Assembly (NCBI GenBank): GCA_016699695.1
Contig: CP065006.1
Span: 2,542,001-2,606,000, forward strand
Source of the DNA: Bacteroidota bacterium
Lineage (GTDB): Bacteria > Bacteroidota > Bacteroidia > Bacteroidales > UBA10428
Reading direction: 5' to 3'
Length of the DNA stretch: 64,000 bases
The notes beneath the pieces are model-generated. The model saw only the letters and a program-made list of their open reading frames with translations, ran no database searches and was not told the origin of the DNA. A program made the position numbers and the translations under genes. This document shows, piece by piece, positions 8,719-16,758 of the stretch (position 1 is the stretch's first letter; every line of letters begins with the position of its first letter).

Positions 8719-9717
8719 ATGAAAAATAATACAACACACCTTCTGATTCTATTCCTTGCGGTTTTGTTATTTTCAGCTTGTGAAAGAACTGTAAAGGTAG
8801 GCTTTTTAATGGATGAGTCGGTTACCGGCAGATGGGCAAAGGACAAGGAATTGTTTACCAGGTATATTCAGGAGCAAGGTGCAGAGGTAATCTGCATGGC
8901 TGCAGAAATGGATATGGAGAAGCAGTATCAGCTTGCGCAGGAAATGCTTGATATGGATATTGATGTACTCGTGTTGGTTCCTACCGATATGAACGAGGCT
9001 GCCAAAATTGTTTTACTGGCACATAAAAAGGGCATTCGGGTTATTTCCTACGATAGGCTTACCAAAAACTGTGGTCTGGACTATTACATTTCTTTCGACC
9101 ATGTGAATGTTGGTGAAATACAAGCCGAATACCTTACTTCAGCTTGCCCTAAGGGTAAATATGCCTTGTTGGGGGGCGCACAAAATGACAATAATTCAAT
9201 GTTACTTCGGCTTGGGCAGTTGAATGTGCTTCAACCTCTTATTGATAAAGGGGATATTCAAATTACCTATGACAATTATGCAAATTCATGGACAATTGAA
9301 GAAGGTTACCGGATGATGAAAGAGTGCCTTAAAGTATCGCCTGACGTGACAGCTGTGATTGCTGCGAACGATCGCTTAGCTACAGGGGCAAATCTGGCTC
9401 TTGCTGAGTTAAGAAAAGAAAAAAACGTATGCCTGGCGGGCATGGATGCTGATTTGGAAGCGTGCCAGCGGATTATTGCAGGTACCCAAAATATGACGGT
9501 ATATAAACCCATAGAAGCCATTGCTTTTAAAGCCGCTGAGGTGGCTCTTCAAATAGCCAGCGAAGACAATGCCCCTAACATGAATCTCTCGGTGAATAAT
9601 GGGTTTAAGCAAGTTCCTTCGATTTTATTGCCTGCTATGGCCGTGAGCCTGGAAACCATTGAACTAACAGTAGTGGCAGATGGATATCTTCAACAAAATA
9701 ATCTTTGGAAAAAATAA
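8719..9717 (+). CDS. Sugar-binding periplasmic lipoprotein, XylF-like type 1 binding protein
   Basis: A 332-residue lipoprotein: signal peptide with lipobox LLFSAC (Cys20). It follows the fold of type 1 periplasmic binding proteins of the xylose/ribose group: VKVGFLMDESVTGRWAKD at the start, DVLVLVPTDMNEAAKIV, GIRVISYDRL, KYALLGGAQNDNNSML, then VIAANDRLATGANLAL and CLAGMDADLEACQRIIAGTQNMTVY. Such proteins deliver sugars to an ABC permease or to a sensor kinase. No ATPase, permease or kinase is adjacent, so it is an orphan here; it may serve a distant transporter or act as a sensor. Ends at a strong terminator shared with convergent nadE. Confidence 0.85.
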   Translation: MKNNTTHLLILFLAVLLFSACERTVKVGFLMDESVTGRWAKDKELFTRYIQEQGAEVICMAAEMDMEKQYQLAQEMLDMDIDVLVLVPTDMNEAAKIVLLAHKKGIRVISYDRLTKNCGLDYYISFDHVNVGEIQAEYLTSACPKGKYALLGGAQNDNNSMLLRLGQLNVLQPLIDKGDIQITYDNYANSWTIEEGYRMMKECLKVSPDVTAVIAANDRLATGANLALAELRKEKNVCLAGMDADLEACQRIIAGTQNMTVYKPIEAIAFKAAEVALQIASEDNAPNMNLSVNNGFKQVPSILLPAMAVSLETIELTVVADGYLQQNNLWKK

Positions 9718-9740
9718 ATTCTTGCTTGTTGTGACAAACA

Positions 9741-9778
9741 AAACACCCCGTTAGTAGGACCTATCGGGGTGTTTTTTT
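9741..9778. terminator. Intrinsic terminator between the binding protein and nadE
   Basis: Stem AACACCCCG / CGGGGTGTT with a 12-nt loop, followed on the plus strand by T8. It reaches into the nadE stop codon, so the nadE transcript may use the same hairpin, with a weaker T-run. Confidence 0.85.
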
Positions 9779-11438
9779 ATTCTTCGTGACGCGCTACTAA
9801 CGGCATTCGGCGACCCAACCCAAAGGCTTTCGAAGAAACTCTTAGTATGGGGGGTGTTTGAAATCGTTTGTATTCGTTAAAATTGATTAAACGGATGGTT
9901 TTTTGCACTACTTCTTTTTCAAATCCAAGTTGAATAATTTCTTTTCCGGAAAGTCGAAGTTCGATGTAATGGAAAAGAATTCGATCGAGTACATCGTATT
10001 CAGGCAGTGAATCGGAATCTTTCTGGTCGGGACGGAGTTCGGCCGAAGGAGGTTTAAGAATGGTATTTACCGGAATTATTTCTTCTTTTCGGTTCATAAA
10101 ATGTGCTAGTGCATAAACGTCAGTTTTATACACATCGCCTAATACGGAAATCCCTCCGTTCATATCGCCATAGAGGGTGCCATAACCCACTGCGGCCTCG
10201 CTTTTGTTGGAAGTATTCAGTAGAATGGATCCAAATTTATTCGAAAGAGCCATAAGCAAGGTGCCTCGAATGCGTGCCTGGAGGTTTTCTTCAGTAATAT
10301 CAGCAGGCAATCCCCTGAATACAGGAGTTAGGAGACTCTCGTAACAATCGGTTAGGGGTTGTATCCCAAGCTGGGAGTATTGAATTCCAAGGTTTTTGGC
10401 CAAAGCAATTGCATCGCTTACCGAATGGTCCGATGAGTATTTCGAAGGCAACAACAAGGCGCTTACATTTTCTTTTCCTAGGGCTTTTGCAGCAATGACT
10501 AGAGTTACTGCTGAATCAATGCCGCCAGAGAGCCCTAATATGGCTTTCTTTAGCCCACTTTTTTTGAAATAGTCGCGTACTCCCAATACCAGCGCATTGT
10601 GTATTTTTTCTATTCGTTCGGCTATCGGAAAGTTTTCGGAACCTGATTGGTTTTCAAGAATATCTTCCAACTGGTAGCTGCGTAAGGATTCTTCAAAGAA
10701 AGGCATGCGGTCGTATATAGCTCCATTTTTGGTCAGTACCCTCGAGCCACCGTCGAATATTATTTCTGTCTGGGCTCCCACCTGGTTGACATAAAAGATT
10801 GGTAACTGATATTTCTTTGCATTGTTCATCAGAATCTCGCGTTTTACCTGATCGTGGTTATAGGCAAAAGGAGAAGCGGCTATGTTAATGATAAAATCGG
10901 GTTTTAATTCCATCAGCTTATCAAGGGGATTCAAGGAATAAAGCTTTTCTTTCCCAAAATCGGTAAGTATAGGCTGCTCATACCAGAGGTCTTCGCAAAT
11001 AGTGAGGGCTATCTTTTTTCCCTGGTGGCGAATGATTTCAAAAGAATTATTGGGCTCAAAATATCGGTATTCATCAAATACATCATAGGTAGGCAGGAGC
11101 GTTTTTTTTATTGTTTGCTGCACCTTCCCCTGGTAACAATAGAGAGCAGCATTGAACAAATTCTTGCCATTTTGAGAGTGATTGACTACAGGCGCACCAA
11201 TGATAATACCTATAGTCTGGCTCTCCTGTGCAATCAATTCTACTGCTTCCTCGGTTTTCTCGATAAAGTAGCGGTGTTCCAGCATATCGAGCGGGGGATA
11301 TCCACATACCGATAGCTCACTGAAAACAACAAGGTCAGACTTTTCTTGCCTTGCCAATTGAACCGTCTGAAGGATTTTCTGGGTATTTCCTGTGAAATCA
11401 CCAATAATATAGTTGATTTGTGCGAGGGTAATTTTCAC
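9777..11438 (-). CDS. nadE: Glutamine-dependent NAD+ synthetase
   Basis: A 553-residue two-domain enzyme that converts nicotinic acid adenine dinucleotide to NAD+ with glutamine nitrogen and ATP. Residues 1 to about 270 are a nitrilase-type glutaminase: catalytic Glu41 in VVFSELSVCGYPP, Lys in KKTLLPTYDVFDEYRYF, and Cys in LTICEDLWYE. The C-terminal half is the ATP-pyrophosphatase synthetase with P-loop LGLSGGIDSAVT near residue 300 and the conserved NTSNKSEAAVGYGTLYGD. The start codon is GTG (MKITLAQINYIIGDF is the expected N-terminus). It lies 18 bp after the PorT-like gene and probably shares its promoter. Final step of NAD synthesis; cytoplasmic. Confidence 0.96.
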   Translation of the reverse strand: MKITLAQINYIIGDFTGNTQKILQTVQLARQEKSDLVVFSELSVCGYPPLDMLEHRYFIEKTEEAVELIAQESQTIGIIIGAPVVNHSQNGKNLFNAALYCYQGKVQQTIKKTLLPTYDVFDEYRYFEPNNSFEIIRHQGKKIALTICEDLWYEQPILTDFGKEKLYSLNPLDKLMELKPDFIINIAASPFAYNHDQVKREILMNNAKKYQLPIFYVNQVGAQTEIIFDGGSRVLTKNGAIYDRMPFFEESLRSYQLEDILENQSGSENFPIAERIEKIHNALVLGVRDYFKKSGLKKAILGLSGGIDSAVTLVIAAKALGKENVSALLLPSKYSSDHSVSDAIALAKNLGIQYSQLGIQPLTDCYESLLTPVFRGLPADITEENLQARIRGTLLMALSNKFGSILLNTSNKSEAAVGYGTLYGDMNGGISVLGDVYKTDVYALAHFMNRKEEIIPVNTILKPPSAELRPDQKDSDSLPEYDVLDRILFHYIELRLSGKEIIQLGFEKEVVQKTIRLINFNEYKRFQTPPILRVSSKAFGLGRRMPLVARHEE

Positions 11439-11456
11439 TTTTTCGTATTCCTTAAG

Positions 11457-12113
11457 TTAAAAATTGATGCCTACCCGCAAGCCTAAACCCCGGGTGTTGG
11501 TTGGGGGATTATTTTTCAGGATGTCGATGAAGCCATTGTCATAGACGATGGTAAAAAACAGCGAGGTATCTTCGCCAAGGGCATAGTCAATACCTCCGCC
11601 AAAATAATAGCCCAGATTATAATTTGCCAGCGATTCGCGGATCGAATCGTCCTGAAAAGCATTGTCAGTCTCGTCGGTACCTTTGGCTTTGAGTAAAAAT
11701 TGGTTTTGGAAACCTAACACCACATGAAAACGCATGTATCCTATTTCGTTACTCCTAAGTTTAAGCCCAAGCGGCAGGCTCAGGTAATGGAGCTGGTATT
11801 TTACCGATTTCCCGGCCATGGCATAAGTTGAATCGTATACCTGCAGAGTGCGCGATGAGGATCCATCGTACAAAAGGTATCCGCCCTGACTACCAATAGC
11901 CAAACCTGTTGAGAAAGCATAATTTTTGGCAAAATAGCGGTCAATTGCCAATCCACCCGATATTCTTAAAAGGTTGCCATTCGATTGCACATCTTTGGCC
12001 TCCGGTAGCAGCCAGGAAACTTGTGGGGCCAGATAAACGCCGAATTTTAGTTCCTGAGTATAGGCCTGGAAGCTTAATGAGATAAATATGAATGCAAAGG
12101 CTAATTGTTTCAT
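11457..12113 (-). CDS. PorT-family outer-membrane beta-barrel protein
   Basis: A 218-residue protein with a signal peptide (1 to about 19, ending AYTQ) and a small outer-membrane barrel: alternating strands, the family motif LHYLSLPLGLKLRSNEIGY near 105-125, a glycine-rich GYYFGGGIDYALG, and a final LRVGINF ending in phenylalanine. This matches the PorT/OMP_b-brl_2 class. PorT itself is required for T9SS secretion in Porphyromonas, but many paralogues have no known role, so T9SS function is possible rather than shown. It heads a two-gene unit with nadE and has a near-consensus promoter. Confidence 0.8.
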   Translation of the reverse strand: MKQLAFAFIFISLSFQAYTQELKFGVYLAPQVSWLLPEAKDVQSNGNLLRISGGLAIDRYFAKNYAFSTGLAIGSQGGYLLYDGSSSRTLQVYDSTYAMAGKSVKYQLHYLSLPLGLKLRSNEIGYMRFHVVLGFQNQFLLKAKGTDETDNAFQDDSIRESLANYNLGYYFGGGIDYALGEDTSLFFTIVYDNGFIDILKNNPPTNTRGLGLRVGINF

Positions 12114-12126
12114 GTTTCTTTTTTAC

Positions 12127-12158
12127 CAAAAATACAGATGTTCCTTTGTTGTGCCAAA
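12127..12158 (-). promoter_or_regulatory. Bacteroidota-type promoter for the PorT-like gene and nadE
   Basis: On the minus strand TTTG (12158-12155), a 20-nt spacer, then TATTTTTG (12134-12127), matching TTTG-N19-21-TAnnTTTG. The -7 box ends 13 bp before the start codon, giving a very short leader. Confidence 0.65.
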
Positions 12159-12233
12159 CCAATGTCTCAATTCTTTCTAACAAGCAAATCAGGCATTGTT
12201 ATCAAATATTTCCGTGCCGGATTGATTAAGAGT

Positions 12234-12863
12234 TTAGCTGCGTTTTTCGAAAAGGTGAATCAACTTTTTTGTTTCGAAAAAAGGATCGGTAAAATATTCT
12301 GAGAGATCGATTGCAACATACCTTTCTGCAAAAGACATCAATTCTTCCTCAAGGTTGCCACCTTTTAAGTAGAGAATGCCATTGGGAACCTCATGCTTCC
12401 AATCGGAAGAAATGTTTTTTCGCACCCAGCTATAAAAATCAGGCATATTGGTAACCGCCCGGCTCACAATGAAATCGAATTTTTGATTGACCTCTTCTGC
12501 CCGAATTACTTTAGCTGCGCAATTGTTTAGCCCAATTTTTTCGATAATGTCGTTGACAACCTTAATCTTTTTCGCTATGGAATCGATGAGCAGAAAATTG
12601 GATTGTGGGAACATGATGGCAAGGGGGATGCCCGGGAACCCACCACCTGTGCCCACATCCATAATTTTGCTTACCGGTAAGAATTGAATGTGTTTGGCTA
12701 TTGCCAGACTATGCAATACATGCCGGACATACAATTGGTCGATGTCTTTTCGCGATACCAAGTTAATCTGGGCATTCCAAAAATGATACAAGTCGGAAAG
12801 TTGCGCAAATTGCTGTTTTTGATGTGCAGAAAGACCAGGAAAATAACGAAGAATCTCCTCCAT
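12234..12863 (-). CDS. rsmG: 16S rRNA (guanine527-N7)-methyltransferase
   Basis: A 209-residue SAM-dependent methyltransferase (former GidB) that methylates G527 of 16S rRNA. Seen: WNAQINLVSRKDIDQLYVRHVLHSL near residues 29-53, the SAM motif IMDVGTGGGFPGIPLAI near 67-83, and FDFIVSRAVTNMP near 130. Length is normal. Its ATG overlaps the stop of the upstream sigma factor by one base (TAATG arrangement), so the two are translationally coupled and co-transcribed with the glycosyltransferase. Confidence 0.95.
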   Translation of the reverse strand: MEEILRYFPGLSAHQKQQFAQLSDLYHFWNAQINLVSRKDIDQLYVRHVLHSLAIAKHIQFLPVSKIMDVGTGGGFPGIPLAIMFPQSNFLLIDSIAKKIKVVNDIIEKIGLNNCAAKVIRAEEVNQKFDFIVSRAVTNMPDFYSWVRKNISSDWKHEVPNGILYLKGGNLEEELMSFAERYVAIDLSEYFTDPFFETKKLIHLFEKRS

Positions 12864-13462
12864 TAAATGTGATGGGTTGTATTACGCAGGATATTGAAAA
12901 GTAGTTCGCGCGCCCTGAATAGTTGGGCTTTCACAGTTCCGATCGGCAACTCAAGTTCTTCTGATATTTCTTCGTAAGAGTATTCGTTGAAGTAGCGAAG
13001 CTCGATTAGTTTCCGATAGCGCGGTTTCAGGCGAGAAACTAGTGATCGCATAATTTTAAGCTTCTGCTCTTTGATCATCGTTTCTTCCGGATCTAACACG
13101 GAGGCCATAATATCAGGCGACGACTTTTCGTTGTCTTCGTCGGTAATATCCAGCGAAACAGTGTTGGCCTTCTTTTTTCGAATAAAATCGATGCAGTTGT
13201 TGGTGGCAATTTTAAATAGCCAGGTGCTGAAAGCAAAATTTGGGGTGTATTGTTCAAGGTTTTTAAACGCCTTGCCAAAAGCTTCGATGGTAAGGTCTTC
13301 GGCATCGCTGGCATTGTTTACCATTTTTAACAGCATAAAGTAGATGGCGTCTTTATACCTGTCGAGCAGCTCGGTATAAGCCTTCTGTTCGCCTTGTATG
13401 GCTCGCTGCACCAGCAAAAAATCACGCTGTGCCTTTTCGGAAAGGTTGTTTGCTACTTCCAT
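12863..13462 (-). CDS. ECF-family RNA polymerase sigma factor
   Basis: A 199-residue ECF sigma factor. Region 2 spans about residues 30-100: DAEDLTIEAFGKAFKNLEQY, then FSTWLFKIATNNCIDFIRKKK. An acidic linker follows (about 105-135), and region 4 at about 140-190 has YRKLIELRYFNEYSYEEISEELELPIGTVKAQLFRARELL as a helix-turn-helix. It directs RNA polymerase to a specific promoter set. No anti-sigma gene is nearby; instead it is locked between a glycosyltransferase (10-bp overlap) and rsmG (1-bp overlap), a constitutive-looking housekeeping operon. The target genes cannot be told from this window. Confidence 0.93.
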   Translation of the reverse strand: MEVANNLSEKAQRDFLLVQRAIQGEQKAYTELLDRYKDAIYFMLLKMVNNASDAEDLTIEAFGKAFKNLEQYTPNFAFSTWLFKIATNNCIDFIRKKKANTVSLDITDEDNEKSSPDIMASVLDPEETMIKEQKLKIMRSLVSRLKPRYRKLIELRYFNEYSYEEISEELELPIGTVKAQLFRARELLFNILRNTTHHI

Positions 13463-14589
13463 GTTTGATGCCTGCGACGAATGGTTAATGCAAAGTAAGC
13501 CAAAAAATTAATAAGCAGCGAAGCTATGTCGAATATAATAAAGCTTAAGAAAATATTTCTCTCTCCAAACTTACGTTGTGCCTTCAGGTAAATTGTAATC
13601 TGCACAACCAATCGAAAACTGACCATGGCCAGTGTGGCAATAAAGAATGTGTCACTCAATAGGTTGAGAGGTAATAGTAAGTAGTACCAGGCACGGCTGA
13701 CAGGTTCCATTCCAATGCGAAATAGATTCACAGGTTTGTAGGCTGAAGCAGTGGATAAATGCCTTATTTTTTGCTTGTAAAAGCCTGACCAACTTGTATT
13801 GGCTTTCGAAAGCGTAATGGCATCATGATCGATGACCACAGCAGTATTTGTGGAAGTGGAGGTTTCGCTGATAAAAAGATCATCATCTCCCGACAGAATT
13901 CCATAATGGTTGGCAAAACCCTTGTTCCTGAAAAATAACTCACGCATGTAAGCTAGATTTCGGCCTACACCCATATAGGGTTTTTTAATAAGAGCATACC
14001 CCAGATACATGAGTGCATTGCTCAGGGTATCGTATCGAATGTAGTTGTTGAGCAGCCCCTTTTGATATTCGTAACCTCCATAACCGAGTACAATTTCTTT
14101 GTCTTTACAACCTTTCTGTAAAGTGGTAAGCCAGTTGGGCGAAACCGGCCAACAGTCGGCATCGGTAAACACAACCCAATCGTATTGTGCTGCTTTAATA
14201 CCTACAGTGATGGCCAACTTCTTTCCATGAGTGAATTTTGGGTCAACCATACTTGGCAGAGAAGTCGTTTTTAGGTGTTTATAGCGTGCCAGTAACTCAC
14301 CAATTACCTCAGCTGTATCGTCGGTCGAGGCATCGTTTACCACTATTACCTCATATTTCGGGTGATTTTGTTCAAGAATAAATGGAAGGTTCTTCCTCAA
14401 ATTATCGGCTTCGTTTTTTGCACAGATAACTACTGAAACCGGCAGATTCTCCGGATAGTTTGTATTTTTGTATAACAAAACCGGAAAGTAAATTCGCAGG
14501 TAATAATAAATCTGAATGGCAAAGAATAAAGCAAAAGCAACAAAAAGAACCAGTTCTATGCTGCTGAAATAGTGGTTGTAGTTAAACAC
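13453..14589 (-). CDS. Membrane-bound family 2 glycosyltransferase
   Basis: A 378-residue protein with an N-terminal membrane helix (about 10-35), a cytoplasmic GT-A domain at about 48-280 and C-terminal helices (about 290-370). GT2 signs: VSVVICAKNEADNL, YEVIVVNDASTDDT, the DxD-type VVFTDADCWP near residue 145, and a GDDDLFISE motif followed by TSWSGFYKQKIRH, close to the Q/RxxRW region of processive GT2 enzymes. It transfers a sugar from a nucleotide donor to a lipid or polysaccharide acceptor; the product is unknown. The start codon is GTG; first gene of the operon with the sigma factor and rsmG. Confidence 0.88.
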   Translation of the reverse strand: MFNYNHYFSSIELVLFVAFALFFAIQIYYYLRIYFPVLLYKNTNYPENLPVSVVICAKNEADNLRKNLPFILEQNHPKYEVIVVNDASTDDTAEVIGELLARYKHLKTTSLPSMVDPKFTHGKKLAITVGIKAAQYDWVVFTDADCWPVSPNWLTTLQKGCKDKEIVLGYGGYEYQKGLLNNYIRYDTLSNALMYLGYALIKKPYMGVGRNLAYMRELFFRNKGFANHYGILSGDDDLFISETSTSTNTAVVIDHDAITLSKANTSWSGFYKQKIRHLSTASAYKPVNLFRIGMEPVSRAWYYLLLPLNLLSDTFFIATLAMVSFRLVVQITIYLKAQRKFGERNIFLSFIIFDIASLLINFLAYFALTIRRRHQTWK

Positions 14590-14614
14590 AAATGTGGTTT
14601 TAATTCAATTCAAA

Positions 14615-14645
14615 CAAAGGTATCCAGGGGGGATTTCATTTGCAA
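14615..14645 (-). promoter_or_regulatory. Bacteroidota-type promoter for the glycosyltransferase-sigma-rsmG operon
   Basis: On the minus strand TTG (14645-14643), a 20-nt spacer and TACCTTTG (14622-14615), 25 bp before the GTG start. Good match to the Bacteroidota consensus. Confidence 0.6.
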
Positions 14646-14822
14646 GCCCTAATGGGCATAATTATCCACAAGCTAAAGAAGTTGGATTACTAAATTGATG
14701 TAATTTCTAAACTGATGAATAAGATGCAATCATTTTTTTATTAAAATCATAGAGAATAAGAACGAAATCAAAGGAACAAATTTTTTAACCCTAACAATAA
14801 AAACCAAGCAAGTTTGGCAATA

Positions 14823-15353
14823 TTACTTTGTATGGCTAATGTTTGGTTCCCAATGGTTTAATTCGCAATTGACCTTGTATTGCAATTCAAAGCTAGAGTA
14901 ACTAGGATTCTTTATATAACAATCGATGCAGATGTATTTGAGAGAGTCGGTATCATTGGCTTTTACTGAATGCAAAGTTTGAGGCGGGATCCTCACTACT
15001 TCGCCTGGCGCTATAAGGTAAACAGTTTTATTTTCCCCAATGAACAACCAACCCTGACCTTCGAGTATATAAAATATCTGCTCAAGATCTTCGTGTTGAT
15101 GGTGAATAACAGCTTTGCCAGGTTCGACCAGCACCTTATAAATTTCTGATTTTTTGGAATCGGCACGATCAACGATGAGTTCGTTAAAATGTGTAGGAAA
15201 TTCGTATCGTGTTAAATGGTCTGTGTGAAAAACATATTGTTCGTTATTGTTTTCCACAACCCCTGGTGGCTCGTGAGGGTTTTCGGTGCAGCCATAAAAT
15301 GTTCCAAGAATGGACAACACGAGTGAAGTGATTATTCTGCAATGTGTTTTCAT
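14823..15353 (-). CDS. Cupin-domain lipoprotein
   Basis: Starting at the ATG at 15353 gives 176 residues with a proper lipoprotein signal (basic MKTHCR start, hydrophobic stretch, cysteine after FYG at residue 22). The frame is open further up to 15548, but that extra 65-residue stretch lacks any export signal at its start and would bury the lipobox, so the shorter start is preferred. Residues about 85-150 form a single cupin barrel: VLVEPGKAVIHHQHEDLEQIFYILEGQGWLFIGE and a second motif PGEVVRIPPQTLHSVKAND, giving His/His/Glu/His metal ligands. Substrate is unknown; it may bind a sugar or small metabolite in the periplasm. Transcribed alone. Confidence 0.8.
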   Translation of the reverse strand: MKTHCRIITSLVLSILGTFYGCTENPHEPPGVVENNNEQYVFHTDHLTRYEFPTHFNELIVDRADSKKSEIYKVLVEPGKAVIHHQHEDLEQIFYILEGQGWLFIGENKTVYLIAPGEVVRIPPQTLHSVKANDTDSLKYICIDCYIKNPSYSSFELQYKVNCELNHWEPNISHTK

Positions 15354-15577
15354 CCTAATTGTTCGCTTCAGGATCAAATTATTTGCAATTCTTAACCAAA
15401 AATAATCGATTTTAACGCAAAATAGTGTTAAAAGAAGTTTTATTTGAAAATTTGTTTTGCGTGTCAACATATAATTATGGTCGTCTTCACTGCCCGTTTT
15501 TTTTCTGATTATGGCAGCTAGAGATGGGTTTTCTAAAAACTTCCTCATCCGGCATCAGAACATGCAGGCATCTTGTT

Positions 15578-15585
15578 TATATTTG
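15578..15585 (+). promoter_or_regulatory. Candidate -7 box for tgt
   Basis: TATATTTG, 40 bp before the tgt start, matches TAnnTTTG. No clear TTTG/TTG at the right distance upstream, so support is partial. Confidence 0.4.
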
Positions 15586-15625
15586 TGCCCCGATAAGGGT
15601 CCAATAGAAACAGATATGCCAGCCT

Positions 15626-16756
15626 ATGTTTTTTAAAATAGAATCGACCGATATTCGCTCCAGGGCCCGGGCCGGTGTGCTTTCAACCGGCCATGGAACT
15701 ATTGAAACTCCCATTTTTATGCCGGTAGGTACTGGTGGTACTGTTAAGGGTGTTCATCAACGCGAACTGGATCAGGATATCAAGGCACAAATTATTCTGG
15801 GAAATACTTACCATTTGTATCTGCGCCCGGGCTTGGAGGTAATTCAAAAAGCCGGAGGCCTGCACAGGTTTATGAATTGGGAGAAGCCAATATTAACCGA
15901 TAGTGGAGGTTACCAGGTTTTTTCTTTGGCCGATAACCGCAAATTAAAAGAAGACGGAGCCCATTTTCAGTCGCATATCGATGGGTCGCGGCATTTGTTT
16001 ACCCCGGAAAATATTGTGGAAATTCAGCGTGCCATTGGCGCCGATATTGTAATGGCTTTCGACGAATGTACCCCTTATCCGTGTGAATACGCTGAGGCCC
16101 GCAAATCGATGGAACTTACCCATCGGTGGTTGGAAAGAGGGGTGGAACACTTCCTAAAAACAAGTCCGCTTTACGGATACGAACAGGTTTACTTTCCTAT
16201 TGTACAGGGCAGTGTTTACTCCGATTTGCGAAAAATTTCCGCTGAAAAGATTGCCTCTTTCAATATGCCCGGAAATGCCATTGGTGGCTTGTCGGTAGGC
16301 GAACCCATCGAAGACATGTATGCCATGCTCGATGAGGTAACCCAAATTTTGCCTGCAGACAAACCACGCTACCTGATGGGCGTTGGAACTCCTGTCAACC
16401 TGCTCGAGGGCATTGCCATGGGAGTGGATATGTTCGATTGTGTGATGCCTACCCGTAATGGCCGTAATGGGATGCTTTTTACCAGTGAGGGAATAATCAA
16501 TATCAAAAATAAAAAATGGGAAGCCGACCTTAGTCTACTCGATAGCCAGGGCGAATGTTTTGTCGATCAGGTTTATTCCAAAGCCTACCTGCGGCATCTA
16601 ATCGTGTCGAAAGAGATTTTAGGTGCCCAGATAGCCAGCATTCATAATTTAAGTTTTTATCTTAGCCTCATGAAACAAGCAAGGGAAAAAATTATCGATG
16701 GGTCCTTTGCCAGCTGGAAAGCTCAAATGGTGAGTAAACTTTCTCAACGACTTTAA
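15626..16756 (+). CDS. tgt: Queuine/preQ1 tRNA-guanine transglycosylase
   Basis: A 376-residue bacterial Tgt. It swaps guanine-34 of tRNAs with GUN anticodons for preQ1. Seen: TPIFMPVGTGGTVKG near 29-43, the nucleophile region ILTDSGGYQVFSL with Asp near 90, the second Asp in DIVMAFDECTPYP near 145, GGLSVGEP, and DMFDCVMPTRNGRNGMLFT near 267-285. The zinc site at the C-terminal end, usually CxCxxC plus His, is only partly recognisable here (GECFVDQVYSKAYLRHL): the usual closely spaced cysteines appear replaced. It is 2 bp upstream of the LptF/G gene, with which it must be co-transcribed. Confidence 0.95.
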   Translation: MFFKIESTDIRSRARAGVLSTGHGTIETPIFMPVGTGGTVKGVHQRELDQDIKAQIILGNTYHLYLRPGLEVIQKAGGLHRFMNWEKPILTDSGGYQVFSLADNRKLKEDGAHFQSHIDGSRHLFTPENIVEIQRAIGADIVMAFDECTPYPCEYAEARKSMELTHRWLERGVEHFLKTSPLYGYEQVYFPIVQGSVYSDLRKISAEKIASFNMPGNAIGGLSVGEPIEDMYAMLDEVTQILPADKPRYLMGVGTPVNLLEGIAMGVDMFDCVMPTRNGRNGMLFTSEGIINIKNKKWEADLSLLDSQGECFVDQVYSKAYLRHLIVSKEILGAQIASIHNLSFYLSLMKQAREKIIDGSFASWKAQMVSKLSQRL

Positions 16757-16758
16757 GT

